Shown here in pieces: positions 1-12,450 of a stretch of 64,000 bases of DNA. Below the pieces are notes generated by a model that saw nothing but the letters and a program-made list of their open reading frames with translations, was not told where the DNA came from and searched no databases. Both the position numbers and the translations under genes were made by a program. The stretch comes from Cacajao melanocephalus (Eukaryota > Chordata > Mammalia > Primates > Pitheciidae), in NCBI GenBank assembly GCA_963573385.1, contig CAUYLG010048349.1, forward strand, positions 17,517-81,516, given 5' to 3'. Positions within the stretch are counted from its first letter, which is position 1. The number at the start of each line of letters is the position of its first letter.

Positions 1-689
1 CAGTTCATTTGATACTTAACATAGAACATGTTAATGTTCCATTTTATCAAAAACCTATAAAGGAGTTTAATGATGGATAACTAGAATGAATGTAAGTGGT
101 ACGAGGTCTTTACTGTCATCCCCCTCCCAGTTTTCATAATATACTGATTAGAAATGTTCGTGAAATCAATACAGACAAATTAACTTAGTGAGCAGCTTCT
201 CCCCAATCTCTTGCTGCAATGATGAGAAGCCTCGTTCTGCATCTACTTGTTCCCACATGGTAGACAAGGCTTATTCTAACACATGGACTAAAAATAGGGC
301 AGACCAGCAGTCGGAGTCTTCCCTGATTTCTTAATCTATAGTAAGACCTCAAAGAATTAGATTCCCTAGCATAAAGAATTTTTCTTACTGGATTTTTTTT
401 AATGCCACTATTTGACAGTGATTAAACAGCAAGTTCAAGTGATTACATCTGGTCCATCACTATACTTTTCCTTTAAAATTGCTATCAGGGTTTGTAAGTA
501 AGGAAGCAGAGGCATTTTTGTAAGTGCATTAACTCTCAGAGGCCACCAAGGTATGTTTTTAAACTATGGATCAAGTTGTGTGGATATGATTTCAGACCCC
601 CAGATGTTCTTCCAGTGTGTCTAATGTCCCGGACAGAGCACACGTTCAGAGTTTCATTGTAAGTTAGAGCACCGTGTTTTCTTTGGAGT
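1..689. other. Unannotated non-coding DNA
   Basis: I see no gene, no intact repeat and no long open frame here. The base composition is ordinary AT-rich mammalian non-coding DNA. Confidence 0.6.
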
Positions 690-868
690 GTTGTTTAGGG
701 GTCTCTTGCGTCAGAATGGCCTGAACTGCTTGCTAGGAAGGCAGCTTCCTGATCTTACCCTCCAGAGTCTGATTAGGTAGCTCTGTAGTAAGCCTTGGAA
801 ATCTGCATTTTATTTAGCATAATCCCCTGGGGGCTCCCCAAAGTTTGAGAACCAATGCTAAAGGCTAT
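690..868 (+). mobile_element. MER5A-like hAT-Charlie relic
   Basis: The right end reads like the MER5A terminus (aaagtttgagaaccaatgct), preceded by the family's usual 'tctgattaggtagctctg' and 'aaatctgcatttt' blocks. MER5A is a non-autonomous DNA transposon of the Charlie group. The left part is badly eroded, so the start is approximate. Confidence 0.65.
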
Positions 869-1924
869 TGTTTCTGCAGGCAAACTATTTTTCTGTTTTC
901 ATTTTATGTCATACAAAGTAGGAGTTTAAGAATTTATTTTTGGTAAAACTAGAACACTGTCTTCAAATTAATAAGAGCCTTGTTGTGTGGGAGAAATACT
1001 CTCTTCAAAATCCCTCCACGAAATTGATCTTAAAGAGACTGGCTGAGTCAAATGCTAAACAGATCTGTCCTGTTTCTGGCTGCTGCCTGTCAAAATTGCT
1101 GACCTTATGCTTATGTATTCAAATGCTTCCTGGAAGTCAAAACATATTTTTGAAAGTTTCTAGTGGAATAGAACTAAGCCTGTCACTTGGTTTTAAAAGG
1201 TGGAAATTGAGATAAGACAAAATGGTTGAGATTAATTTCACGTCAAAAGAATAGAGGTGAGAAGGGAATAGAAATTTCCGTAAATCCTATCAACTATCTT
1301 TTAGGTTGAGGATCCTGTGAAATAATCCTTCCCTTCCCAACCAACAATGAAGACAATTGATACAACTCTCATACTGAAGGATTCCTGCTGTGTCAGCGAT
1401 TACATTACATTAATTTATGATAGAAATATAAAGAATATAAGCTTCAAAAAACTGAGAATTGTTAAATTATACATTGGATTTTGGAGGCTATTGTTTGGGA
1501 GTTTTTCTTGTTTTGTTTTTCTTTCTTTGATAACAGTTCACTCAATTAGCTATACCAGAGGCATCTGTGGCTGGCTGCAAACGTGAAGGAGGCACTGTGC
1601 TTGAAGATGACAGTTCCACACCTTGGGCTGACAGTTATGAGATTCTTGCTTCTAAAATAAGATGGAACCTGAAGGATGGGATGATTCTAACATACTAAGA
1701 ATTTGACTTGAATTGGAATCTTAGAACGTCCCTTGAATTTTTTTCTCATTGGCGTTGGATTCTGTTGTCTTTACTGATAGAAATTTCTTTTCCTTCCATT
1801 CTTGGTTTATGACAAACCACCAACGGTCCGTGCATGGTCTTTTTTCATTTTACTTGTATTTGAAATGAGAATCTGTGAACACAGTGCCTACTCTAAGGAT
1901 TAGAACATTATTCTCTTTTACCTG
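869..1924. other. Unannotated non-coding DNA
   Basis: Two short open frames (940-1215 and 1347-1586) lie here, but neither shows a recognisable domain or a supporting splice or promoter pattern. I recognise no repeat family. Confidence 0.55.
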
Positions 1925-2625
1925 TATCTCTGTAATTCTCCTTTATCTTACTCCTTCACCTCCCTTTCCTCCTGCCACCAGAGGTAACCACCATTCTGAA
2001 CGTTATCATTCTCTTGCTTCACCCCTACATATCTACGTGTATAGGTAAGCAACACATTGTTTCATGTTGCCTTTGGACTTTATGAAGCGGTATCATCCCT
2101 GGCTTATACAGTCTTATACGGTCTCTTGAGACTTGCTTTACCACTCAGCCTTATATCACTAAGATTTATCCAGGCTGTCATTGCTATGTAATATTTTTAT
2201 TTGTATTTATACTGCAGTTTTTCAATAAATGATAGAATAGCTTAATACTATGATTTATCAATACTCGTGTCATTGGGCATTCGGGCTGTTTCCTGTTTTT
2301 ACATTAATGACTAGAGCTGTTTGTAAGCATTTGAGTCATCTGACATGCGTGTACTGAGGTTTCCCTTGCGTGTGTATATATATATCTAAAGGAAGAACAG
2401 CAACCACTGCTGTGTTGTGGTGTATGAAGTCATTCAACTTTACAAAAGAATGTGAAAGGGCTTCCACGGTGGCTGTATCCATTTATATTCCCACCAGAGG
2501 TGCAGAAAAGATCCTATCAGTTCACATATTCACCAACTCTTTGTATTTTAAGACATCAAGTTTTGCCAGTTGTGTGGTTCTAAATCTACTGATAGACTTC
2601 TTAAGTATTTTATCTATCACTTAGA
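1925..2625 (-). mobile_element. Old L1M-type LINE relic, antisense
   Basis: The plus strand carries the reverse complement of the L1 3' region. Landmarks are 'ccaccagaggtaaccacc', a 'gtcattgggcattcgggctg' block and 'atattcccaccagaggtg'. Many substitutions and small deletions mark it as an old L1M-class copy. Boundaries are approximate. Confidence 0.75.
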
Positions 2626-2789
2626 AAAAAAAAAGTAGGAAATAAGCTGTGGTTGCCTTCACAGATAGAGGCTAGAAAACAAAGTGTCATGCCCGCTTGG
2701 TTTGATGGCACCCACCTTTTCTCCCAGTTGTCTCACTCCACAGTAGTTGACATCCTTTTCTCATCCTCACTAGAAATGTGAAAACCTTT

Positions 2790-2960
2790 GCCTCTGCACA
2801 GTGGAATCCCTTGGGACGTTAAAAAAAATGCTGATATCTGGACCCCACCTCTAGAGACTCTGATTTCTTTGTCTGGAGCCCAGATTTGAACATAGGGATT
2901 TTTAAAATAAAAGCTTCCTGGGTGATTCTAATGTGCAGTCAAAGTTGAGAATTACTGCTT
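2790..2960 (+). mobile_element. MER5A-like hAT-Charlie relic
   Basis: The block contains 'agactctgatttctttgtctgg', 'gggtgattctaatgtgcagt' and 'aagttgagaattactgc', in the order of the MER5A consensus. It is non-autonomous and has no coding potential. Confidence 0.8.
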
Positions 2961-3204
2961 TAAAATATAGAAATCTTGAGAAGCATAAGCTCAGGGTAGC
3001 CTGATATTATTAATTACTCTTTTTCTCATTTCTAAAGTACAAAGTTTGCATTATTTTGGAGAATTCTCTTGCCTCTAATTTCAAACTCAGCAGTCTTTGA
3101 GAATTTTTTTGGGTTTTGTTTTGGTGTTTGTTGTTGGTAAAAGTAAATAGTAGAAATTCAATAAAAGTATAGACTAGCAATTATGCTCGACATTTATTCT
3201 TATA

Positions 3205-3365
3205 ACTGTGGATCTCAAACTTGAGTGTGCATAAGAAACACCTGGGAAGCATTTTGTTTTGTTTTAGAATTGCAGACTTTCATTCAATAAGTCTCGGTGT
3301 GAGCCCAGGAATCTGTGTTCTAGCAAAGTGATTATGATGTTGGTGGTTCTAGAGTCACCTTTGGA
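3205..3365 (+). mobile_element. MER5A-like hAT-Charlie relic
   Basis: The left end 'gatctcaaacttgagtgtgc' and the internal 'cccaggaatctgtgttcta' match the MER5 family order. An AT-rich stretch in the middle looks like a small local insertion. It is the third MER5A-like copy in the first 3.4 kb. Confidence 0.7.
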
Positions 3366-3384
3366 TAAAAACGGCCCCATAATA

Positions 3385-3540
3385 ATCCTACAATGTAAGT
3401 AGTGTTCTCATTTACATATGAGGGGATGTGAATCTCAGAGAAGTTAAGAAACCCACACCAGGTCACACAGCTCCCTGGGGGACTAGCCTTTGCTCTGTGA
3501 GCGCTCAGCCCTGCTCATAGTGTGCCTCTGACAAGGCTCC
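3385..3540 (-). mobile_element. MIR SINE, antisense
   Basis: The plus strand shows the antisense MIR order: a tgaatctcagagaagttaag block, then 'aggtcacacagct' and a divergent tail. MIR is an ancient tRNA-derived SINE; this copy is inactive. Confidence 0.8.
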
Positions 3541-3774
3541 CAGAATTTAGGAAAGTGTGCCATGGTTTGGAACATGGGTTATCTTCTCTATACTTACATT
3601 CTTTCTTAATCTGACATGACTTTCTCTCCTCATCAAAAAACCGTAAAAACCATGGTCCTCTCAAATTAGCCAGACGCACTGAATAAGCCATCTATTGCTC
3701 TGTCCGGCGGTCCCTTCATCCATCCCATATCTAATACCTGTATTTAATCTGCTACCCAAATCCACCTCGTTCCT

Positions 3775-4263
3775 GTGAGCTTTCAGGTAGGTTGCACTCT
3801 GAACATGGTCCGAGGATGCCTAGTGTTTTCTACAGGATGCCTCATTCCACAGATCTATAACCAAATGCAAGTGTTTTCTTTTAGACATACACGCATTGGT
3901 TCCATTTACCTATGGGGTTTGATTATTTGGGACACTTTGGATTGCAGAGTAGAGAACACCAATCCAAGCAAGCAAAGGAGAACTTACTGGTTTATGTCAC
4001 AAGAACAGGCAAGGATACAGTTGGGATGTAAGGACCTCCCTCCATTCAGGATCTCATGCCTCTGTCCATCTCTGCACCACGGTGTCCTCTTCTGCCCTCT
4101 GCTTAGTAGCAGATGTGGCTTTTGGCAGGATTACTGCCCTGTCCTTCACAGATTCATTATTGAAAATGAGTGTGTTGCCCACCCCAGCTCCGAGGTAGAA
4201 AGCTTTGGCTTCATTTTGGTTACATGCCTGACCCAGGATCAATTAACTGTGGACAGATGGTGA
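3775..4263 (+). other. Long open frame of doubtful coding value, over an old unassigned repeat
   Basis: This is the longest open frame in the window (162 codons). The predicted protein is cysteine-rich by chance, has no domain, signal peptide or repeat that I recognise, and starts at a non-ATG codon in the printed sequence. From about 3940 the DNA resembles the same unassigned old repeat seen at 30356 and 43372, with the order 'gagaacttactggtttatgtca', then 'tctgtccatctctgcac', then 'tcctcttctgccctctgct'. I therefore read it as repeat-derived non-coding sequence rather than a gene. Confidence 0.35.
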
Positions 4264-5163
4264 GCCACTATGCTTGTCAACCTCATAGTGGAAACGGAGA
4301 AAAGGGTAGTTTTCCTATAAAGTGGAGGAATGTGCCCTAGGTACGGGGCTAAGGGACTGCTGGACAGTCAGAGCAATAGATGGCTTATTCAGTGCATCTA
4401 GCTAATTTGGGAGGAGCATGGCAACTTTGTGTATTTGGGTTTCTGTATGGTTAAAGTGTTTAACTTATGTATAACATAAGTAACTTTCTATGGTATGCCC
4501 ATCTCCATAGATAACCAAAGGCAAGCTAAAAAAAGCCTACTTGCCTGCCATTGGCTCAATACTTTGATTTTGATTTTGAAATGGATTAATTTTTTCTGAG
4601 AAAATTGTACATAGAGAATTTCTTATTAAAAATTGAGCTTGCAAAGTATCAAATATATTATATTTTTGTTTTTATTTCACCCTAAAACAATGACTTTAGT
4701 TGACAGTGACTTCCATGCAGCCTTAATAATTATTTCTAAACTCACGTACAAGTGGATGGAAGTATTTCTGTGCACATTTAGAAAACTTATATTCATTGCA
4801 CGTCTCCCTCCCCTGCCGCCCTCCCCTCCCCGCCGAGTGAGGGCTTTACCATGAAATTAGGGCCTTTGGCCTATGTATTTTTAATCATGCTCATATTGTA
4901 CTACATCTGCAACCATCTGTAATACAGCTGTATGTGTTTACATGAAACACAATATACTTTTAAGTTCCATTTGTGAGCATATGGTAACTTGTCAAGGAAA
5001 CATTTGATCATGTTTATGTCTGTATTTGGCCATGAAAACCTCATAATTACTCTCAATAATTACATATGCTTTTCATGCTACCTGTAATAAATGCAAAGGT
5101 ATCATATGTGTTGGCCTTGTGATAAATATTTTTGTATGTAAAGGCAGTCCTCTTAATGTTTGC
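4264..5163. other. Unannotated AT-rich DNA with a C-rich island
   Basis: No gene or repeat family is recognised. The only compositional feature is the C-rich run at 4806-4831, listed separately. Confidence 0.55.
4806..4831 (-). other. G-quadruplex motif
   Basis: Five C-runs of 3-4 bases occur at 4806, 4810, 4819, 4823 and 4828, with loops of 1-5 bases. On the minus strand this is a complete G3+N1-7 quadruplex pattern inside otherwise AT-rich DNA. No gene lies nearby to suggest a promoter role. Confidence 0.7.
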
Positions 5164-5449
<286 letters not shown>

Positions 5450-6595
5450 GAATGTTTTCTTCAGTAGCCATGTTTATGTCTACCGATTGTGATGTCAAGG
5501 GCATATTCCAGTTTGTATCTGTAGCTGCTACAAGAAGGGTGTAATGGGATCTGTGGTTACATTCTTGCTCTTCCCATCTGGGTATTTCTGAGTGTATTTA
5601 CTCCAGGAGTGTATTTACTCCAGGGCCACTGGTTCTGTTGGCTACATGCAAAGTATATCTATCTGTCTGTTAATGCTCCTGTTTCCCATGATGATATTCG
5701 CTGCTGAGATACTTCCTAGGAAGTTTTGCTTTCCTATCTCCTCCTTTAAGTGCTTTTTTTTAAGTGTTCTCGTTTTAACTGATTATCAAACTAGCAGACT
5801 TAATTTCAGTGAGTTTTTCTCAACTCAATTGCAGGGTCTTTCGCAGGTCATTTTGTGCTCCTACTTACTGCTCAGAAGTGGTACAAAGTCAGCAGCTTGA
5901 GAGATGGACCTGCCACCCATGATCTCTCCTCCAAGTTCTCAGGATGTTTGGAAGGTTAAAATTTCACTGAGTAGAATTTCCATCTGGCTTGGCAATCAAT
6001 GCCAGATTAAGTCCAAATACTCTTTCCAAGTCTCTTGAAGGATGTGCTAGCCTCTCTACTGAGTTATTCTTTAGGATCACACCATTTCTCCATGCAAGAA
6101 TGACATATCTGAGTGACTGCCATTAAGTCCACATGGTGAAAGTGTTTGCTTATCCTGCTGTGTGATGCTGGCTATCATATTGTCAGTTGATGAGGTTTTA
6201 TTTTTTGCTTGTCTTCTTTCATGTAAGTATTTCCAGAGCAGAGGCATTGGCTTGCAGAAGGTGTGTCTGCAATCAGTCCAGTTTCCCCAGATGTGCTGAG
6301 GCTTCAACAAGGGTTTTTTTAAAAAACTTATGCTAGAATACTCATCTTCAGAAAATGTTTTAAAGTTGATGCAATAAAATAGCTGCCAACTGAGCATACA
6401 TTTTGAGGTAGTTTTCTTTAATGGGAGTATATGCTCATCCACACTCTTTCCAGTGTGAAATATTTTAAGACAGCTGGTTAGAGTTGAGGGTGCCTTTTTT
6501 GGTTATAAAATGATGACAGAACTCTAAAAAATCACATGGTTATTTATCAGCATTAAAAACAGTCTTTTACATCCATTAATGTATTTATTCTTTAT
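5450..6595. other. Unannotated non-coding DNA
   Basis: It holds a perfect 17-bp tandem pair at 5590-5623. Open frames on both strands (5592-5900 plus, 6077-6442 minus) show no protein family signal. Nothing else is recognised. Confidence 0.5.
5590..5623. repeat. 17-bp perfect tandem duplication
   Basis: The unit gagtgtatttactccag occurs twice head to tail with no mismatch, which suggests a recent slippage or duplication event. Confidence 0.95.
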
Positions 6596-6830
6596 AACAG
6601 CCTCTGTGGAATAGGCATCATAAAGGGTTTTTATTTGTTTGTTTTTGGTCTACTGTTATTTAAGCATTATCATAAAACCTGAGAAAGAGAAACATAATCA
6701 GTGGTCATCTAGACTAACTCTGCTATTTTACAGATGAAGAAATTGAAGTTCACAGAGATTAAATCACTCACTTAGGGACCTAGCTAGTGAATGGCCATTC
6801 ACTTTGTACTTGCACAGATACAAACTAGAT
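6596..6830 (-). mobile_element. MIR SINE, antisense
   Basis: The antisense MIR core 'ttttacagatgaagaaattg' is followed by 'cacagagattaaatcactca' and 'gggacctagctagtga'. The copy is diverged; the left edge is approximate. An 18-bp palindrome lies in its right part at 6786-6803. Confidence 0.7.
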
Positions 6831-6889
6831 AATGAATGGCCCTGAAATTGTTTCCCAGTCCGTGGTTAAAGACACAGCTTTGTCTGAGA

Positions 6890-7351
<462 letters not shown>

Positions 7352-7743
7352 TGCTGTGCTTATTTTCAATATTCTTTTCTCAGGGATCTTGGTAACCAGA
7401 GCAAGATGGTAGTTTTTCAGCTTTTACAATGCCTTTGTTTAGAAGTCTTGTATGAGTATGTTTGCTCCATCATTTAAAACTTCTCTCAGTGCAATTTGGA
7501 AGGGTTTAATATAGAAGAAGAGCAGGGACATTGGGAGGGGGTCTAATGATAGCTTGTCACATGTTCTTTTAGAAGCTGAATTAGGTAGTTTTTGCCTTAC
7601 TGGTCCACTCTCATTTAACTGTGAGATATCCTGACACTTCAAACAGGTACCATATTGTGTTTTAAACCTGATGCTGTTTAGAGCACATGCTCCAAAGGGT
7701 GGTCTGTGTTTCATGCCACCCAGTTAAGGCATGTGTCACCTCT
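7352..7743. other. Unannotated non-coding DNA
   Basis: No gene or repeat is recognised between the Alu and the MLT1 LTR. Confidence 0.5.
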
Positions 7744-8128
7744 TGTTATGGACTGAATGCCTGTGACTCCCTAGGTTTCTCTTTGAAACCCTAACCCCCA
7801 GTTTGATGGCATTTGGAGATGAGGCCTTAGGGAGGTAGGTAAGGTTAGATTAGATCATGAAAGTGGGGCCCTCGTAATGGGATTTATGGCCTTATAATAA
7901 GAGGAAGAGAGTGTGTACTCTCTCTCCATGTGAACACAGAGAAAAGGCCATGTGAGGACTCAGCAGAAAGGTGGTCATCTGCAAGCCAGGAGGAGAGACC
8001 TCCCTAGAAGCCAAACATTGCCTGATCTTGATCTTGGACTTTCCACACTCGAGAACTCTGTTCTGTTGTTTAAGCCACACAGTCTATGATATTTTGTTAT
8101 GGTAGCTGGGCTGGAACAGACTGAGACA
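7744..8128 (+). mobile_element. MLT1-type MaLR solo LTR, sense
   Basis: It begins tgttatggactgaatgcctg and ends in 'cagactgagaca'. In between are 'aaccctaacccccagtttga', a 'gttgtttaagccacacagtc' block and 'gatattttgttatggtagct'. Flanking five-base repeats cctct and ccact differ at one base, as expected for an LTR target duplication. No internal retroviral sequence remains, so it is a solo LTR. MaLR elements are old ERVL-type retrotransposons. Confidence 0.9.
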
Positions 8129-9443
8129 CCACTGCTGGAGTGCGTATTGTTCAATTATTTACTTCCTTATTTGCCTAAATGCTGCACTTTCACTATGTCT
8201 CCATGATGGAAGAGGCATGACTGTTAAGATGCATCGAGGTTCTTCTCTACCTGTCAAAGTCCTCTGCCACGTGGGGATGTTGGGCCAGGGACTCAAGCAA
8301 AAGCAGTCATCCAACCCCTTTGTATTAGGTCTTTGGTGGTTTAAAATCTTATATGAATCAAGAGCTGGGAGAGTGCTAATGTTCACAGGTTTTTATAGAA
8401 CATAAAAGCTCTGTAATACAGTTATTTTGCATGTTATATAAATAATATCCCTGCAAGTATTTATTCATTTACTCTTCATTTACATAATTGCTTATAATCT
8501 TTTTTTATATATATTTCTGTCCCCTGCACCACCCCTCCCACCTCTTTTTTTGCCATGGTTCATATGCTTTTATGTAACCTGAGCTATAAAAGACTGGAAT
8601 ACTGCAGATATTCTATCTGCCATATCTGTCATTTTCTTATGACGAGTACTTAGTCTATCATATGCAAATCTCTGTATAGATACCAATGTCCTTTTAGCTA
8701 TTTATTAATCTTACCTTGTTTCTTTGGCTTCTGAATCACTTTGCTGAAGTTGAAATCATCTGAGGTCAGAGCCAGTTTTTATTTAACTAGACTGAGTGCA
8801 GCTAAACCTGGATTATAGCCAAGAAAGATCTTACACCAAGTGCCTACAAAATTAGAAGCATTGCCAAGGACGCATCAGTGGAGTGTTTTGTTTACTGAAG
8901 TCTTATTCTGAAATAAATTTTAGGCCCTGGTGATGAAAGCTTTTGGTTGTTATTGGTAGAACTCCTAAAACATGTAATGTCATTAATTTTGCTTTTAATT
9001 TTTTTAGCATAAACTTTCTCCTTCATTTCTTCTTTCCAGAGATTTTGGGTCTATCCATTGATTGCCATCTGTGTGTTCAAACATGTGACTAGGTAGAAGA
9101 GAGGTAAACAGGGGTATATTCACTTGTTATCATGGAAAAGTTACTATTCAAGACTCTGTAAGGGGAATGTGGCAGTTCTAAAGGCTGCAAATATTCTGGC
9201 AGGGTTGTAGTATTGCACCTTCCCTCCTCCTCTGAAGGTAGATGGAAGCCATGTGTCTTGCTATGGCTAATGAAATGTGAGAGAAGTGTTGGAAGCTTTA
9301 AGAGCCAGTGCATGATTCAACATCTTCCCATCCCAGTGATCGTGAAAGCAAGTGTTGAGATGGAGCCTTTGTTTCCTGGGTCTTTAATTGACCGTGATAA
9401 GACAAATTATTGCCAACCTGTACTAGACGTATATCTTTGGCAA
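8129..9443. other. Unannotated non-coding DNA
   Basis: AT-rich unique-looking sequence. Short overlapping frames near 8160-8400 and 9090-9470 show no protein signal. Confidence 0.5.
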
Positions 9444-9503
9444 TATCCTTCGGTTGGGATTTTGTTGGGATGAGGGACTCAACAAAATCCCAACCAAAGG
9501 ATA
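9444..9503. repeat. Near-perfect hairpin (24-bp arms, 12-nt loop)
   Basis: Arms 9444-9467 and 9480-9503 pair at 23 of 24 positions; the single mismatch (9451 against 9496) is C/A in a plus-strand RNA and a G-U wobble in a minus-strand RNA, so a minus-strand transcript would be fully paired. The loop is ggatgagggact. It does not coincide with a repeat family I know. Confidence 0.9.
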
Positions 9504-10052
9504 CTGATTTGGCATACCCAGTATAACCTAACCTATTCTGATTGTTGTAGGGTATCAGAGAAGTGTCCTTACACTCAGGGAGCTTTCGATTTAATATAGC
9601 AGAGAAGATGTTTGCATAATGAAGAAGGAACCAGCTGCTTAACTGTACTCTTTATTTAGCCACATTACTGAACAAGAGACAAGCTGATTATAGCATAATA
9701 TTGAGATTTTGAGTATATTCCTGAGACCCTGGTTTCAACTGGGAAAAATAACTTTTTTTCCCTAAGACTTTCAGATCACAATTGAAAAGAAAACTTATGC
9801 AAGGAATTATGACTTGCTATGAATTAGCCACTGGATGCATGATATCTTTAAAAAAGACTCATTATGAGTTATCTCTTATTGTTCTTTTTATATTATAATC
9901 TGCATAGGAAATGGAATGAAAGTATTTATAACAGTACAGATTTACTTTGGCATCTATTAATCGAAATCGTTCTTTATCTTTTTAGTATGTGGGGACGACC
10001 TGCTTGACAACACATACTCATGGCTACTATTGGTGAAATTGCTAATTCATTC
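9504..10052. other. Unannotated non-coding DNA
   Basis: No gene, repeat or regulatory pattern is recognised. Confidence 0.5.
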
Positions 10053-12450
10053 CTTCCTTATTTGGTAATTCATTCCACAAACATTTACTGGGCATCAGGT
10101 ATAAACCAGGCATAGCTGTCAATGCTGTCGGTACAGCAAGAGACAAGACAGTCTCTGACTTTGTGTCTTACATTTTAGTGAGAGAATTGGGTAATAAGCA
10201 AATAAAGGTACAGCGTGGCATCAGTGATGAATGTTATAAAGACAAAACAGAGAAATGAGATAGCTCAAGGTGCAAGATTTCAGATAGGGTGCTCAGGAAA
10301 GGCTGCTTTGAGAAGGTGACATTTGAACAAGAAATTGAAGAAAGCAGGGAGAAAACCCAAGTGACTACCCCGAGGAAGAATCCTTCAAGTGACATAAATA
10401 GCCATTGCAATGACCCTGAGGCAGGGATGTAGTAGGATGTTTGAACAACAGCAAAGAAACCAGTGTGGCTGGAAGAAGGGTGAGCAAGTGAGGAGGGGTG
10501 GGTAGGAGATGAAGCCAGAGACGTGGTCAGGAGTCACAAAACCAGGGCCTGCCCTGCATCTGATGAGAAGCCATTGGGATTTTGAATGTGGGAGAGCGGT
10601 GCCCTGCTTTATGTTGGAAACTGGTGTAGTCTGTGGAGGGCAAGAGAACAAACAGGGAGACCAGCAAGGAGACTTGTGCATGAGTCCAGATGGGAGATGA
10701 TGGGGTTTTGGACACAGTTGGCAAGTGTGGTTATTGTGAGATGTGTTGGGTTCAGGATATGTTTTGAAAATATTGCTATTAGGACTTTGTGATTTGATGT
10801 GGACTTTGGCCTGAGCATCTGATTGGCTGATGATGCCATTTTCTCAGATGAGGAGAATGTCCAAGATGCTGTTAACTACTCAAGAGAAGATGGCCATTGT
10901 GTATTGCATATATGAGCCTGGACTTGAGGGGAAAGGTTAGGACTGGATATATGAGGTTGGTCATTCAATGGATAGGTGGATTTGAATCTATGAGATTGGA
11001 TGAGATTTTTTTTTTTTTTGATACATAGTCTTGCTCAGTTGCCCTGGCTGGAGTGCAGTGGCACGATCTCAACTCACTGCAACCTCTGCCACCCAGGTTC
11101 AAGCAATTCTCGTGCCTCAGCTTCCGAGTAGCTTAGATTTACAGATGTGCACCACCACGCCTGGCTAATTTTTGTATTTTTAGCAGAGACAGGGTTTTAC
11201 CGTGTCGGCCAGGCTGATCTTGAACTCCTGGCCTCAAGTGATCTGCCTGCTTTGGCCTCCAAAGTGCTGGGGTCACAAGCATGAGCCACCGCGCCTGGCC
11301 TGGATGAGATTCTCAAAAGAAGGAGTGTACCAAGAGGAGAAAAGATGTTGAAAAACTGAATCTGGGATGCTCCCAACAGTTAGAGGTTGAAGAGCTGAAG
11401 AGGAACCGGTGAAGGGGACTGAAAAGGAGCAGCCATTGAGGAGAGAGGACAGTCAGACAAGTGAAGTGTTCCGCAGCTACGTGAAGAGAGTGCCAAGGAG
11501 GAAGGAGAAATGATAGTTATGAAAATACTACTGAGAGGTTGAGGACCTGGACTGGATATAGCAGCATGGAGATCATGGTGACATTGACAATGTCATGTCA
11601 TTGGTTGGGTGGGAGCACAAGCTTTATTGAAGCTGGTTCAAGTGAGAATAAGAGGTGAGGAAATAGAAGTAGAATATACAGTTCTTGAGGTATTTTTTGC
11701 TGTGGGGTGAGAGGTAAGGAAGATTAGCTATGTAGGATGTGAAGTCAGAAAAATTTAAGTTTTTGAAGATGGGAATTATATTACACTTGAAAGCTGATGA
11801 TTATTTAGTAGAGATAAAGAAATTGACAGAAGGATCTCCTTAAGTAGGCAAGAGGGATGGGACCTAGTTCAAGTGGTGGGTTGGCTGCATTAGCTGGAGT
11901 TAAGGCATTGCATGTTCTTGATTTGTACAGAGACATATAGGTGAATGCACACAGTTATAGGAAGATGCTGTGATTATCTTCTGCTTGCCTCTGTTTTCTA
12001 AGAAAAATAAGATCATTGGATGGGTGTGAGGAAGGGGTCATTTCTAGTATAAGTTGGCCAAGGAGGTGTAATAAGATTGCTGAGTGGAACTGAAAGCACA
12101 TTGAGATTACTGTTGAATCTTTAAGGCAAAATCAACCAGTGTAGTTCTTTATTTTTCTCTAGATTGTGTCTTTTGCTGTGGTGTAGGGAGAGAGTCTAAG
12201 GATTCTCCTATAGTTAATCATGGTCATAGTTTTGCCATCTGAATAATGTGGAAGGGGAGATGGGCAGGCGTGGACTGAGGCACATGCAAGGGAGCAATTA
12301 TTCTGGGTGCCAAAGGCCAGGTTGGAGGAGGTGGAAGAGGAGGATGAAGACATAAAGCAGAGGATGGGCCATAGAGAGGTGGCCAAGTCAATAGATCCAG
12401 GGGCCACTGAGTTGTTGAGAGGCATGAGAGGGAATGAGCTGGAAATTCCT
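10053..12450 (-). mobile_element. LINE-2 (L2), long antisense copy, split by an Alu
   Basis: The left end is the reverse complement of the L2 3' end (attccacaaacatttactgg followed by a degraded 'gtgccaggcac' block). It continues leftwards into L2 ORF2: 'gaaggtgacatttgaacaag', then the cctgaggcaggg and agtgtggctgga blocks, then regions that in the minus strand correspond to the CR1/L2-type reverse transcriptase domain. Frameshifts and stops are everywhere, so no protein survives. An Alu at 11008-11300 interrupts it. Roughly 2.1 kb of L2 is long for this family, whose copies are normally short 3' fragments. The part beyond about 12145 is less certain. Confidence 0.8.
11008..11300 (-). mobile_element. 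Alu, antisense, nested in L2
   Basis: It opens with a T run at 11006 and ends in 'gccaccgcgcctggcc'. Perfect 11-bp target duplications tggatgagatt lie at 10997-11007 and 11301-11311, so the L2 sequence on both sides was contiguous before insertion. Confidence 0.97.

Noticed and set aside
3775..4263. 162-codon open frame as a gene
   Set aside because: It overlaps an old repeat, begins at a non-ATG codon and has no recognisable protein feature.
10385..10839. Overlapping minus-strand frames that might be a live L2 reverse transcriptase
   Set aside because: They are short, in different frames and broken by many stops; the L2 copy is dead.
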